Below, one piece after another: positions 38,056-47,281 of a DNA stretch of 64,000 bases. The notes under the pieces are model-generated. The model did not search any database. It was not told the DNA's origin and was given only the letters and a program-made list of their open reading frames with translations. Where the stretch lies: assembly GCF_012927485.1 (NCBI RefSeq), contig NZ_JABBPC010000035.1, positions 213,213 through 277,212 on the forward strand, in the 5' to 3' direction. Origin of the DNA: Polaromonas sp. (lineage in GTDB: Bacteria; Pseudomonadota; Gammaproteobacteria; Burkholderiales; Burkholderiaceae_C). The translations under genes and the position numbers were made by a program. Positions within the stretch are counted from its first letter, which is position 1. Every line of letters starts with the position of its first letter.

Positions 38056-38961
38056 ATGAGCCTGTTCGAAGTCATTTTGCTGGCGCCCGTTCACGCAGTG
38101 GAGACGCTCAGTGAGGCGCTGGACGCCCTGGATGCTTTAAGCGTATCGGTGGAAGATGCGGACGCCCAGACGCCTGCCGAGCAAGCCCTTTTTGGGGAGC
38201 CCGGCATGCCGCCGCCTAAAGAAGGCTGGGAACGGTCGCGTCTGGTGTCGCTGTTTGCCACCGAGGCTTTAGCGAGGGATGCCGCTTCAGTTCTTGCCGC
38301 TCAGGACTTTTTTGCCGGCTGCCAGTTGGTCGCCATCAATCCAGTGCCTGAGCAAGACTGGGTGCGGTTGACCCAGTCGCAATTCAAGCCGGTGGAGATC
38401 ACACCCGAGTTCTGGATCGTGCCGACCTGGCACCAACCGCCGGTCCAGGCCAAGCAAGTAATACGGCTTGATCCCGGTTTGGCTTTTGGAACGGGAACCC
38501 ATCCCACAACCCGTATGTGCCTGCGCTGGATAGCAAACATCCCCGGGCTTGCCGCCTCGCCCAACCCGTTGGGACGGGTGCTGGACTATGGCTGTGGCTC
38601 AGGCATTCTCGCCATCGGTGCGGCGAAGTTTGGGGCGGTGGATATTGACGCGGTCGATATTGACGAAGCGGCGGTCGGTGCCACACGCGCCAATGCAGAA
38701 GCCAATCATGTCAGCCTGCACGTTGGTTTGCCCGACAAAGCCGTGGGGACCTATCAGACCGTGCTTGCCAATATTCTTGCCACGCCTTTGAGAGTGCTGG
38801 CGCCGCTACTGTGCTCCCACGTTGCCAACGGCGGTAATCTGGTGCTCGCTGGCATTCTTGCGCGGCAAGCGGATGAACTCAAAAATGCTTATGCACCGTA
38901 TTGCCGGCTTCAGATACAGGACGAGGAAGAAGGCTGGATCCTGATGACTGCGAAGCTTTGA
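38056..38961 (+). CDS. prmA: Ribosomal protein L11 methyltransferase PrmA
   Basis: SAM-dependent trimethylation of ribosomal protein L11. The 301 residues have the substrate-recognition N-terminal domain and a Rossmann domain with LDPGLAFGTGTHPTT, LDYGCGSGILAIGAAKFG and LANILATPL, matching the family. Order accB-accC-prmA is common in Burkholderiales. Confidence 0.96.
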   Translation: MSLFEVILLAPVHAVETLSEALDALDALSVSVEDADAQTPAEQALFGEPGMPPPKEGWERSRLVSLFATEALARDAASVLAAQDFFAGCQLVAINPVPEQDWVRLTQSQFKPVEITPEFWIVPTWHQPPVQAKQVIRLDPGLAFGTGTHPTTRMCLRWIANIPGLAASPNPLGRVLDYGCGSGILAIGAAKFGAVDIDAVDIDEAAVGATRANAEANHVSLHVGLPDKAVGTYQTVLANILATPLRVLAPLLCSHVANGGNLVLAGILARQADELKNAYAPYCRLQIQDEEEGWILMTAKL

Positions 38962-39037
38962 CCGGATGTCAAACGCCTCTCTAAAAGCGCTTTTCAGCGT
39001 CTGTTTCTTCGCAGCGACCCCTACAATACGGCGCTAA

Positions 39038-40084
39038 ATGAGCCTGATAACGCGCTGCCCCGCATGCGGCACGATGTTCAAAGTCGTGACCGATCAACTC
39101 AAAGTATCGCAAGGCTGGGTACGCTGCGGGCGTTGCGCTGAAGTGTTTGATGCTGCAGCGCTGCTGCTGCCGGCTGAAACCGCTACAGAGCCGCGACTTT
39201 CAGGCTTGACGTCTGATGATCTACCGGCGCTTGAGCGGGCGTCTCAGTCGCAGAAGCCAGAAACCTTGACGCCTGTTCCTTCGCATCCGACGCAGGCGAC
39301 GTCCGAACCGGATGATGCCTCCCCCGACAGTGCCGCCGATTTTGACCCGGCAAGCTGGAAGCAGGCGCGGCAGGAACGCCATCAGCAAGACGCGGAAGCC
39401 TTACAGCCTGACGCAGCACCGGTCAATACGCCGCCACATCGGCCAGAGCTGGTGCATACGGCGACGGTGGATGAGTCAGACGCCGAACCTTCGGAGCTGG
39501 CGGATACCGAAGTTGAAGAAGCTGTTTCTTTTGTGCGTGAAGCACAGCGCAAAGCCTTCTGGAAAAAGCCGCGGGCGCGCTGGTCGCTCGGTGTACTGTC
39601 TCTTTTGCTGTTGGTGGCTCTGACCTTGCAGTGGGTGATGCAGCAAAAAGACGACTTGGCGGCCCTGGAACCCCGCTTCGCCCCGCTGCTTCAGACAATT
39701 TGCGGCCACCTTGGCTGTGAAATTCGGTCGCCGCGCCATATTGAGTCGCTGGTGATTGAGAGCTCAACTTTCAACAAAATCGGCCTTGAGATCTATCGCC
39801 TTAGTTTCGTGTTCAAGAACACGGGTGAGCTGCCCCTCGAAATACCCTCTCTTGAGGTGGCCCTGACCGACGCCCAAGACCAGGTAGTCGTGCGTCGCGT
39901 TTTGGCGCCCCTCCAGTTTGGCACAAGCCCTGGCAGGCTGGCCGCGCACTCCGAGTTGGCCGGTGCCGTGACCATGAAGGTATCCGGCGACGCAAGTCCC
40001 GCAGGCTCGTCGTCGCAAGCGTCGTCTACGGCCCCTGGGCCTTCGCGGATAGCCGGCTACCGCCTCTTTGCTTTTTACCCCTGA
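39038..40084 (+). CDS. Zinc-ribbon membrane protein with DUF3426 domain
   Basis: The 348 residues open with an MJ0042-type zinc ribbon (C-x2-C at 7 and 10, C-x2-C at 30 and 33). A long acidic, proline-rich linker (about 45-165) follows, then one membrane segment (about 185-205) and a periplasmic DUF3426-like beta domain (about 230-330, LSFVFKNTGELPLEIPSLEVALTD in pieces). The function of this family is not known; it is usually found after prmA, as here. Confidence 0.85.
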   Translation: MSLITRCPACGTMFKVVTDQLKVSQGWVRCGRCAEVFDAAALLLPAETATEPRLSGLTSDDLPALERASQSQKPETLTPVPSHPTQATSEPDDASPDSAADFDPASWKQARQERHQQDAEALQPDAAPVNTPPHRPELVHTATVDESDAEPSELADTEVEEAVSFVREAQRKAFWKKPRARWSLGVLSLLLLVALTLQWVMQQKDDLAALEPRFAPLLQTICGHLGCEIRSPRHIESLVIESSTFNKIGLEIYRLSFVFKNTGELPLEIPSLEVALTDAQDQVVVRRVLAPLQFGTSPGRLAAHSELAGAVTMKVSGDASPAGSSSQASSTAPGPSRIAGYRLFAFYP

Positions 40085-40100
40085 TCGAAACGAGAACTGA

Positions 40101-41003
40101 ATGTCTACTGTAATTTGCGGCTCTCTGGCGTTTGACATCATCATGACTTTTGAGGGCCGCTTTTCCGAGCAGATCCTGCCTGACCAGTTGCACATTCTCA
40201 ATGTGTCTTTTCTGGTGCCCTCCCTGCGCCGCGAGTTTGGGGGCTGCGCCGGTAACGTCGCTTACAGCCTGCGGCAGCTCGGCGGCACACCCTTGCCCAT
40301 GGCCACGCTCGGTAGCGACGGCGCGGACTACCTGGCGCGCATGAAAAAACAGGGCATCAGCACCGAGTTTGTTCGTCAAGCCGGTGATGCGTATACCGCG
40401 CAGGCCATGATCATGACCGACCGCAACAATAATCAGATCACCGCTTTTCACCCGGGCGCGATGATGCAAGCGCACGTCTCCCGGATCGAGGCGCGCAGTG
40501 ATATCAAGCTGGGCATGATTTCGCCGGACGGACGCGAGGCCATGCTGCAGCATGCCGAGCAGTTCAAGGCGGCTGACATTCCGTTTGTTTTTGATCCGGG
40601 CCAGGGCCTGCCCATGTTTGACGGCAGGGAACTCGCCCACTTTGTCGAACTGGCGAGCTGGGTGACCGTTAATGATTACGAAGCCAAAATGCTTTGTGAC
40701 CGGACCGGCCTGTCTTGCGCTGAGATATCCCGGCGGGTGCAGGGCTTGGTGGTGACGCTTGGAGCCGAGGGTTCCGAGGTCTGGACCGGGGGCGATAAAA
40801 CAGTAGTGCCGCCGATAAAAGTCGAGACGGTGATCGATCCGACCGGCTGCGGTGATGCGTTCCGCGGGGCGCTACTTTATGGGCTGGAGCAGGGTTGGTC
40901 GCTGCTGCGATGTGCCGCTCTGGGTAACCGTGTCGGCGCGCACAAGATTACCACCCGGGGCGGGCAAAACTACACACTAGGTGCTGCACAATTAAAAGAA
41001 TAG
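40101..41003 (+). CDS. PfkB-family carbohydrate/nucleoside kinase
   Basis: The 300 residues show FGGCAGNVAYSLRQLGG (signature 1) and the C-terminal DPTGCGDAFRGALLYG (signature 2, catalytic Asp). The sequence suggests the adenosine-kinase-like branch often annotated in this neighbourhood, but the substrate cannot be fixed from sequence. It begins 16 bases after the zinc-ribbon gene and is probably cotranscribed. Confidence 0.9.
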   Translation: MSTVICGSLAFDIIMTFEGRFSEQILPDQLHILNVSFLVPSLRREFGGCAGNVAYSLRQLGGTPLPMATLGSDGADYLARMKKQGISTEFVRQAGDAYTAQAMIMTDRNNNQITAFHPGAMMQAHVSRIEARSDIKLGMISPDGREAMLQHAEQFKAADIPFVFDPGQGLPMFDGRELAHFVELASWVTVNDYEAKMLCDRTGLSCAEISRRVQGLVVTLGAEGSEVWTGGDKTVVPPIKVETVIDPTGCGDAFRGALLYGLEQGWSLLRCAALGNRVGAHKITTRGGQNYTLGAAQLKE

Positions 41004-41149
41004 CGCTTTCGGCATGGACGCTTGCTGCTATTTAATTAAGAGCAACTATTCTTTTTGGCTGATTTACTTGCTCAGCTTTGGCGCTGACTAGACGCGGCTC
41101 GCGCGCTAGCTGGCGGCGTAAGAAAATAGCCTCTACGTAAGAGCCCAAC

Positions 41150-41182
41150 AAAAAAAGCCCGATATCTTGCGACATCGGGCTT
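41150..41182 (-). terminator. Intrinsic terminator of the H1-like gene
   Basis: AAGCCCGAT and ATCGGGCTT form a nine-pair stem with a ten-base loop. On the minus strand it is followed by seven T. It lies 21 bases after the stop of the H1-like gene. Confidence 0.85.
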
Positions 41183-41203
41183 CAAGCCGACAGACCTTGC
41201 TGT

Positions 41204-41716
41204 TTAAGGCTTGCTGGCTGTTGGAAACGGCCAGGCTGCTTGCGGGTTCAGCGTCGTTTGAGCCGCTGGAGTAGCCGCTAAAGCAGATGCTGGGGCAGCG
41301 GGTTTTTTCGCGGCTTTCTTGGCAGCGGGCTTTTTCGCAGCTTTCTTGGCGGCAGGCTTTTTCGCAGCAACTTTCTTTGTAGCCGCTTTCTTTACTACCT
41401 TTTTTGCAGCAGTACTTTTTGTAGCTACTTTTTTAGCAGCCGCTTTCTTAGCCGGTGCCTTTTTCGCTGCCACTTTTTTAGCAGAGGCTTTTTTGGCCGG
41501 TGCTTTTTTCGCCACTACTTTTTTCGCTACTGGCTTTTTGGCCGCTACTTTTTTAGCCGGCGCCTTTTTAGCAGGCGCTTTTTTCGCCGGTGCTTTTTTT
41601 GCCACTACTTTTTTAGCAGCCGCTTTCTTAGCCGGCGCTTTGGTAGCGATTACTTTTTTAGCCGGTGCTTTCTGGGGTGCAGCTTTTTTAGCTGCTGGTT
41701 TTTTCGCAGTTGCCAT
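41204..41716 (-). CDS. Lysine/alanine/proline-rich H1-like DNA-binding protein
   Basis: The 170 residues are nearly all Lys, Ala, Pro and Val, in repeats such as [10 protein letters not shown] and KKVVA. This resembles the C-terminal tail of eukaryotic histone H1 and bacterial histone-like proteins (for example AlgP/AlgR3 and Bordetella BpH1). It should bind DNA nonspecifically through charge. The last 30 residues are neutral (alanine/threonine/proline). ATG at 41716 has GGAG seven bases upstream; the frame is open to 41734. Repeat copy number may vary between strains. Confidence 0.85.
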   Translation of the reverse strand: MATAKKPAAKKAAPQKAPAKKVIATKAPAKKAAAKKVVAKKAPAKKAPAKKAPAKKVAAKKPVAKKVVAKKAPAKKASAKKVAAKKAPAKKAAAKKVATKSTAAKKVVKKAATKKVAAKKPAAKKAAKKPAAKKAAKKPAAPASALAATPAAQTTLNPQAAWPFPTASKP

Positions 41717-41915
41717 AGTTTTCTCCTTGATCACATTGCAAATTGCACTTCACGGCTGGAGTACGCGAAGCGATTCAAGGCGTTGGGCTGTCGGGTAACC
41801 GAGCCCAGCGCCGCGAACACAGGAGCAAAGCCCAACGCGCACTCTGCGGTGCTGGCATTGGTCATTGCAATTCTAGAAATCATTGTGGTGCGTCATTTGC
41901 ACTTTTTTGCGTCCA

Positions 41916-43163
41916 TCAATCCCAGGAAAGTGCACCACCGGACTGGTACTCAATCACGCGGGTTTCAAAAAAGTTGCGTTCTTTTTTCAGGTCGATCATC
42001 TCGCTCATCCAGGGAAATGGATTTTCCTCGTTGGGGAACAGAGTTTCAAGCCCAATTTGGGTGGCACGACGATTGGCAATGTAGCGAAGGTAGCCTTTGA
42101 ACATGGAGGCATTGAGGCCCAGCACGCCTCTTGGCATGGTGTCCTCCGCATAGCGGTACTCCAGTTCAACTGCTTTCATGAACAGGTCCTTGATCTCCGC
42201 CTTGAACTCCGCAGTCCAGAGGTGTGGATTCTCCAGCTTGAGCTGATTGATTAAGTCAATGCCAAAGTTGCAGTGCATGGATTCGTCGCGCAGGATGTAC
42301 TGGTACTGCTCGGCCGCGCCGGTCATTTTGTTTTGACGACCCAGCGCAAGAATCTGCGTGAAGCCGACATAGAAGAACAGGCCTTCCATCAGGCAGGCGA
42401 AAACGATCAGTGATTTGAGCAGGGTCTGGTCGGCTTCGGTCGTACCGGTTTTGAAGTTCGGATCGGAGATCACTGCAATGAACGGAATCAGAAACTGGTC
42501 TTTGTCCTTGATGGACTGCACCTCGTTGTAGGCGTTGAAAATCTCGCCCTCGTCCAAACCAAGCGACTCGGTGATGTATTGGTAGGCGTGCGTATGAATG
42601 GCTTCTTCAAAAGCCTGGCGCAGCAGAAACTGCCGGCATTCGGGCGCCGTGATGTGCCGGTATGTTCCGAGCACGATATTGTTGGCTGCGAGCGAGTCGG
42701 CAGTCGTAAAGAAACCCAGGTTGCGTTTGACCAGGCGGCGCTCGTCTTCGGTCAGGCCGTTCGGGTCTTTCCACAGCGCGATGTCGCGGGTCATGTTGAC
42801 TTCCTGCGGCATCCAGTGATTGGCGCAGGAGGCGAGGTATTTTTCCCAAGCCCATTTGTATTTGAACGGTACCAGCTGGTTCACGTCAGTCTGACCGTTG
42901 ATGATGCGTTTGTCAGACGCCTTGACGCGCGCTGGTTTGGCGGCTGGCACCGCGGCGGAGGTACTGGTTGTGATTGAAGTTTGGACCGGTGCGACAACCT
43001 CAGCCGATAAAAAAGCGTCGCTATGCGGCGTGAGCTCTTGCGCTAATGACTCCGGAGCGGAGGTAAAAGAAAGCGGCGGGAGTTCCATCGAGCGGCCGAC
43101 GGGCGAGCTGCTGGAAAGAGATTTTTGCAATGATGGTTTGACTTCTTCGTCCCAGGTCAACAT
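41916..43163 (-). CDS. nrdB: Class Ia ribonucleotide reductase, beta subunit NrdB (R2)
   Basis: Diiron-tyrosyl radical subunit that works with NrdA. In the 415 residues the ligands are Asp156, Glu187, His190, Glu260, Glu294 and His297, and the radical Tyr is 194 (in [12 protein letters not shown]). Spacing matches E. coli R2. An N-terminal extension of about 85 residues rich in Ser, Pro, Thr and Ala precedes the R2 fold. It is not part of the catalytic domain. The ATG at 43163 follows TTGGAAA. Confidence 0.95.
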   Translation of the reverse strand: MLTWDEEVKPSLQKSLSSSSPVGRSMELPPLSFTSAPESLAQELTPHSDAFLSAEVVAPVQTSITTSTSAAVPAAKPARVKASDKRIINGQTDVNQLVPFKYKWAWEKYLASCANHWMPQEVNMTRDIALWKDPNGLTEDERRLVKRNLGFFTTADSLAANNIVLGTYRHITAPECRQFLLRQAFEEAIHTHAYQYITESLGLDEGEIFNAYNEVQSIKDKDQFLIPFIAVISDPNFKTGTTEADQTLLKSLIVFACLMEGLFFYVGFTQILALGRQNKMTGAAEQYQYILRDESMHCNFGIDLINQLKLENPHLWTAEFKAEIKDLFMKAVELEYRYAEDTMPRGVLGLNASMFKGYLRYIANRRATQIGLETLFPNEENPFPWMSEMIDLKKERNFFETRVIEYQSGGALSWD

Positions 43164-43298
43164 AGAGGTTTCCAATATTTTCTGATTATGAAAGCAGCGA
43201 TAAGAAATGAAAAGTATTCATTCACATCGCTGCAAATTAGTGTTGCTCAATTGCACCGAATTGGGCAAGAAATTTCATCGCATGGTGCGTCTGTTTTT

Positions 43299-46196
43299 TT
43301 ATTGGCATGCCTCGCAACCTGGGTCGTCGATTGCACAGAACTTGATGTCGGTTGCAGCGGATACATTCAACTGAACCTGTGCAGCAGAGGCCGCCGACTC
43401 CAACGCACTCATGCCGATGTTTGCCGCCTCGGTACCTGATGAAACAGCGTTGAGCTTGCCCGCTTTTACGGTTGATTTTTCGGCGTGTGTGGCCCCCATG
43501 GTGCGCAGGTAGTAAGTGGTTTTCAGTCCCCGCAACCAGGCGAGCTTGTAGGTGTCGTCGAGCTTTTTACCAGAGGCGCCAGCCATATAAATATTGAGCG
43601 ACTGTGCTTGATCAATCCATTTCTGACGGCGGGCAGCGGCTTCTACGATCCACGAGGTTTCCACTTCAAAAGCGGTCGCATACAGCGCCTTGATGTCCTG
43701 GGGCACCCGATCTATCGGACGGAGGGAACCATCAAAGTGCTTGAGGTCCACAACCATTACCTCGTCCCACAGGCCCAAACGTTTTAGATCACGAACCAGA
43801 TAGTCGTTGATCACCGTGAATTCACCAGACAGGTTGGACTTCACCGAGAGGTTGCCGAAGCAGGGTTCGATACAGGCATCTACCCCAATGATGTTGGAGA
43901 TGGTGGCGGTCGGGGCAATCGCGACGCAGTTGGAGTTCCGCATGCCGTCGTGGGCAATTTTCTTGCGCAGAAGCGCCCAGTCCAAGGTGGTTGAACGATC
44001 CACTTCAACATAGCCACCGCGCTCTTGCGCCAGCATGTCCAGCGTGTCCAGAGGCAGGATGCCCTGGTCCCAGAGCGAGCCTTGGTAGCTCTCATACTTG
44101 CCACGCTCTTTGGCCAGCTCGGTGGACGCCCAATACGCGTGGTAGCAGACCGCTTCCATGGACGTGTCGGCGAATTCCACCGCCGCGTCCGATGCGTAGG
44201 GGACCCGCAGTTCATACAGGCAGTCCTGGAAGCCCATGATGCCCAGGCCGACCGGGCGATGGCGCAGGTTGGAGTTGCGTGCCTTTTCGACGGCGTAGTA
44301 ATTGATGTCGATGACGTTGTCCAGCATCCGCATGGCGGTGGTGATGGTCTTTTTGAGCTTCTCCTGATCAATCGCGCCAGCTTTCAAGTGCTGGACCAGA
44401 TTGACCGAGCCGAGGTTGCAGACGGCAGTTTCAGTCGCGCTGGTGTTGAGTGTGATCTCGGTGCAAAGATTAGAGGAGTGCACGACACCCACATGCTGTT
44501 GCGGGGAGCGGATATTGCAGGCATCCTTGAACGTAATCCACGGGTGCCCGGTCTCGAACAGCATCGACAACATCTTGCGCCACATGTCCGTGGCTTGCAG
44601 TTTTCGGGCCGGTCGCAGTTCGCCCCGCTCGGCCTGGGCTTCGTAAGCGGTGTAGATCTTTTCGAATTCCTGGCCGTACTTGTCGTGCAGGTCCGGGGTA
44701 TCCGAGGGCGAGAACAGGGTCCAGGTGCCTTTTTCCATCACGCGGCGCATAAAGAGATCGGGAATCCAGTTGGCGGTATTCATGTCGTGCGTGCGGCGGC
44801 GATCATCCCCGGTGTTTTTGCGCAGTTCCAGAAATTCCTCGATATCGAGGTGCCATGTTTCCAGGTAGGCGCAGACCGCACCCTTGCGCTTGCCGCCCTG
44901 GTTGACCGCCACGGCAGTGTCGTTGACTACTTTCAGGAAAGGCACCACGCCTTGAGATTCGCCATTGGTACCCTTGATATGAGCGCCCATAGCCCGCACG
45001 GGCGTCCAGTCGTTGCCGAGGCCGCCAGCGAACTTGGACAGCAAGGCGTTTTCCTTGATGGCGTCGTAAATGCCACCCAGGTCATCGGCCACCGTGGTGA
45101 GGTAACAGGACGATAGTTGCGAGCGCAGTGTGCCCGCATTGAAGAGCGTCGGGGTGCTTGACATGAAGTCAAACGAAGAAAGTATTTCGTAAAACTCGAT
45201 CGCCCGCTCTTCGCGGTTGCTCTCATTCAGAGAGAGTCCCATGGCCACGCGCATAAAAAAAGCCTGTGGTAGTTCAATGCGCTGCTTGCGTACATGCAGG
45301 AAGTAGCGGTCGAACAGAGTCTGCAGTCCGAGGTAATCAAACTTTAAGTCGCGCTCAGGCTTGAGCGCCGCACCTAAGCGCGTCAAATCAAACTGCTGAA
45401 GCTTTCCGTCGAGCAGTTCGTTCTGGACGCCTTTGGCGATGAACTCTGGAAAGTACTCGGCATACCGAATCGCCATGTCTTCCTGACTGACTTCTTCGCC
45501 CAGAACTTCCTTGCGGATGGTGTGCATCAGCAAGCGGGCCGTGACGTAGGTGTAATCAGGATCCTTTTCAATCAGGGTGCGGGCCGCCAGGATGGAAGCC
45601 TTGTAGACCTCCTCGATCGGAACGCCGTCGTACAGGTTGCGCATGGTTTCCGCAACAATCGGCTCGGCTTTGACCTCTGCGCCCAGATTGGCACAGGAAG
45701 CTTCAATCAGCGCCCGCAGGTTGCGGAGATCAAGCGCAACTTTTTTCCCGCCATCCATTACATGCAGCAATGGGGCATCAGGCGTTTGATTTTCCGTTTG
45801 ACTGGCGCGTTCCTGAGTGCGTTTTTCTCGGTACAACACGTAAGCGCGGGCAATCTCATGGTGGCTTCCGCGCATCAGGCCCAGTTCAACCTGGTCCTGT
45901 ACATCTTCGATGTGAAAGGTACCCCCGCTAGGACGCGAGCGCATCAAGGCACGAATGACAGTCTGGGTCAGGGTGTCGACCGTTTCGCGAACGCTTGCCG
46001 AAGCCGCGCCTTGCGTGCCATGCACGGCCAGAAAGGCTTTCATCATGGCCACGGCGATCTTGCTGGGTTCGAATGGCACCACGGCGCCATTGCGGCGAAT
46101 GATCTGGTACTGAGAGAAAGGGTTGGCGGGTACGTTGATATCGTTATGTTCGAGAACGTTGGATGGAGCGGACACCGCGTGTTGTGCTGTTTGCAT
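43299..46196 (-). CDS. nrdA: Class Ia ribonucleotide reductase, alpha subunit NrdA (R1)
   Basis: Catalytic subunit reducing ribonucleoside diphosphates. The 965 residues begin with an ATP-cone (about 30-125, QIIRRNGAVVPFEPSKIAVAM in pieces). SSNLCTEITLN contains one redox cysteine, NCVAIAPTATIS lies in the catalytic barrel, and the C-terminal CEACQ (Cys961, Cys964) is the swinging redox pair. It is longer than the E. coli enzyme (761), mostly N-terminally. nrdB follows after 135 bases on the same strand. The upstream region has NrdR-like boxes. Confidence 0.96.
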   Translation of the reverse strand: MQTAQHAVSAPSNVLEHNDINVPANPFSQYQIIRRNGAVVPFEPSKIAVAMMKAFLAVHGTQGAASASVRETVDTLTQTVIRALMRSRPSGGTFHIEDVQDQVELGLMRGSHHEIARAYVLYREKRTQERASQTENQTPDAPLLHVMDGGKKVALDLRNLRALIEASCANLGAEVKAEPIVAETMRNLYDGVPIEEVYKASILAARTLIEKDPDYTYVTARLLMHTIRKEVLGEEVSQEDMAIRYAEYFPEFIAKGVQNELLDGKLQQFDLTRLGAALKPERDLKFDYLGLQTLFDRYFLHVRKQRIELPQAFFMRVAMGLSLNESNREERAIEFYEILSSFDFMSSTPTLFNAGTLRSQLSSCYLTTVADDLGGIYDAIKENALLSKFAGGLGNDWTPVRAMGAHIKGTNGESQGVVPFLKVVNDTAVAVNQGGKRKGAVCAYLETWHLDIEEFLELRKNTGDDRRRTHDMNTANWIPDLFMRRVMEKGTWTLFSPSDTPDLHDKYGQEFEKIYTAYEAQAERGELRPARKLQATDMWRKMLSMLFETGHPWITFKDACNIRSPQQHVGVVHSSNLCTEITLNTSATETAVCNLGSVNLVQHLKAGAIDQEKLKKTITTAMRMLDNVIDINYYAVEKARNSNLRHRPVGLGIMGFQDCLYELRVPYASDAAVEFADTSMEAVCYHAYWASTELAKERGKYESYQGSLWDQGILPLDTLDMLAQERGGYVEVDRSTTLDWALLRKKIAHDGMRNSNCVAIAPTATISNIIGVDACIEPCFGNLSVKSNLSGEFTVINDYLVRDLKRLGLWDEVMVVDLKHFDGSLRPIDRVPQDIKALYATAFEVETSWIVEAAARRQKWIDQAQSLNIYMAGASGKKLDDTYKLAWLRGLKTTYYLRTMGATHAEKSTVKAGKLNAVSSGTEAANIGMSALESAASAAQVQLNVSAATDIKFCAIDDPGCEACQ

Positions 46197-46358
46197 GGTT
46201 TCCTCTTTTGTTGTGCTTGACGACCGGCTTGCGGTTTGAATCTGATGGGTGGCCTGGCGTAATTTTTGGACCGTAGGAAGACTAATTTTCTCTTTGGCTC
46301 AACGTTTCATTTCAGCGCTTGAATCGATGATTTTTATCAAACCAGGATTTGGTCTTAG

Positions 46359-46374
46359 ACACTATACCTAGGGT
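46359..46374. promoter_or_regulatory. nrdA: NrdR-like box 1
   Basis: ACACTATACCTAGGGT agrees with the NrdR box (ACACWATATWTNGTGT) at about 13 of 16 positions. It overlaps the proposed -10 hexamer of nrdA. NrdR represses ribonucleotide reductase genes when bound to dATP. Confidence 0.65.
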
Positions 46375-46389
46375 GCTGATGTAATACAA
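46361..46389 (-). promoter_or_regulatory. nrdA: nrdA promoter
   Basis: On the minus strand, TTGTAT (46389-46384) and TATAGT (46366-46361) are separated by exactly 17 bases. This resembles a sigma-70 promoter with a leader of about 150 bases to the nrdA ATG. Its -10 lies inside NrdR-like box 1. Confidence 0.6.
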
Positions 46390-46390
46390 G

Positions 46391-46406
46391 CCACTACCCC
46401 TAGTGT
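46391..46406. promoter_or_regulatory. nrdA: NrdR-like box 2
   Basis: CCACTACCCCTAGTGT is a weaker match (about 11 of 16), but starts 32 bases from box 1, the usual distance between paired NrdR boxes. It lies just upstream of the -35 hexamer. Confidence 0.55.
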
Positions 46407-46666
46407 ATCGCCGTCTAAAGTTCAGTGTTACTTTTTCAGATTTTTTTGCGCTGGTTTGGACGCCTCATGCGGCTGGTTTACCGATCAACCAAACAGGCGT
46501 GAAACCCTGATTAAATCGGGCACCGGCAAGCCAAACTGCGCGCTGGCGCGACTTCCCACCGATTTCCTGCGGTCAACGCCTGCCAGCGTTGGAGTAGTCA
46601 AAAAATAGCCGGCGTTTTTCAGCCGTAAGGTGCGTCCGAATGCAAGGCTTGCTGAACTGATGCCGA
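46407..46666. other. Rest of the ampD-nrdA intergenic region
   Basis: Together with the nrdA leader this forms a gene-free stretch of about 470 bases. It holds an AACGC/GCGTT hairpin near 46575-46590 and a weak minus-strand hairpin with a T run near 46600-46625 that could end ampD transcripts. No coding frame with support was found. Confidence 0.35.
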
Positions 46667-47281
46667 TCAGCTGATTGCGGGAAAATACCTAGCAGGTAAA
46701 GCCAGCGAACGTTGCAACAAAGGCCAGTCAAAACCTGCGCCGGGGTCCCGCTTGCGCCCTGGAGCGATATGTTCGTGCCCGGCAATGTGCGCAATCGGGT
46801 AGGCCTGAAGCAGCGCGGCTGACAGTCCTGCCAGCGTCTCGTATTGAGGTGCTTCAAACGTGCCGCCCTCCAGGCCTTCGAGCTCGATGCCGATGGAATC
46901 GTCATTGCAATTCTTTCGCCCCCGGTAGCTCGACTCCCCGGCGTGCCAAGCCCGCTCGCCACAAGCCACAAATTGCCACAACGCGCCTAAGCGTGTGATA
47001 AAAAAGTGCGACGATACCTCAAAACCCTTAATGCTCTGAAAGTAAGCGTGGGCTTCCCAGTCCAGTTGATTGATGAAGAGGCGCTGCACGTTGCCATTGT
47101 CAAACTCCCCCGGCGGGAGGCTGATGGAGTGGATGACGATGAGATCAATTTGCGCGCTGGCAGGGCGCGGCCCGTAGTTTGGCGACGGGAGCAGGCGCGC
47201 ATATTGGTACCAGCCATCCCGCCATAAGGCCGTGCTAACGGAAATGCCGTGGCATTCAGGCGGGGTCATCGGAGGCGTCAT
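46667..47281 (-). CDS. ampD: 1,6-anhydro-MurNAc-L-alanine amidase AmpD
   Basis: Cytoplasmic zinc amidase that removes the peptide from anhydromuropeptides. The 204 residues show IVIHSISLPPGEF (zinc His51), the SSHFFITRLG segment, and GHEHIAPGRKRDPG near the C-terminus with the second His and the Asp. The start could also be ATG at 47269. It overlaps the 3' end of pilR by about 26 bases. Confidence 0.93.
   Translation of the reverse strand: MTPPMTPPECHGISVSTALWRDGWYQYARLLPSPNYGPRPASAQIDLIVIHSISLPPGEFDNGNVQRLFINQLDWEAHAYFQSIKGFEVSSHFFITRLGALWQFVACGERAWHAGESSYRGRKNCNDDSIGIELEGLEGGTFEAPQYETLAGLSAALLQAYPIAHIAGHEHIAPGRKRDPGAGFDWPLLQRSLALPARYFPAIS

Noticed and set aside
41319..41798. Hydrophobic Ala/Phe-rich plus-strand frame opposite the H1-like gene
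   Set aside because: It is the simple complement of the PAKKA repeats, with no ribosome site. The minus-strand frame has a ribosome site and terminator.
44025..45116. 363-codon plus-strand frame opposite nrdA
   Set aside because: Antisense shadow; nrdA is full length and has the catalytic cysteines.
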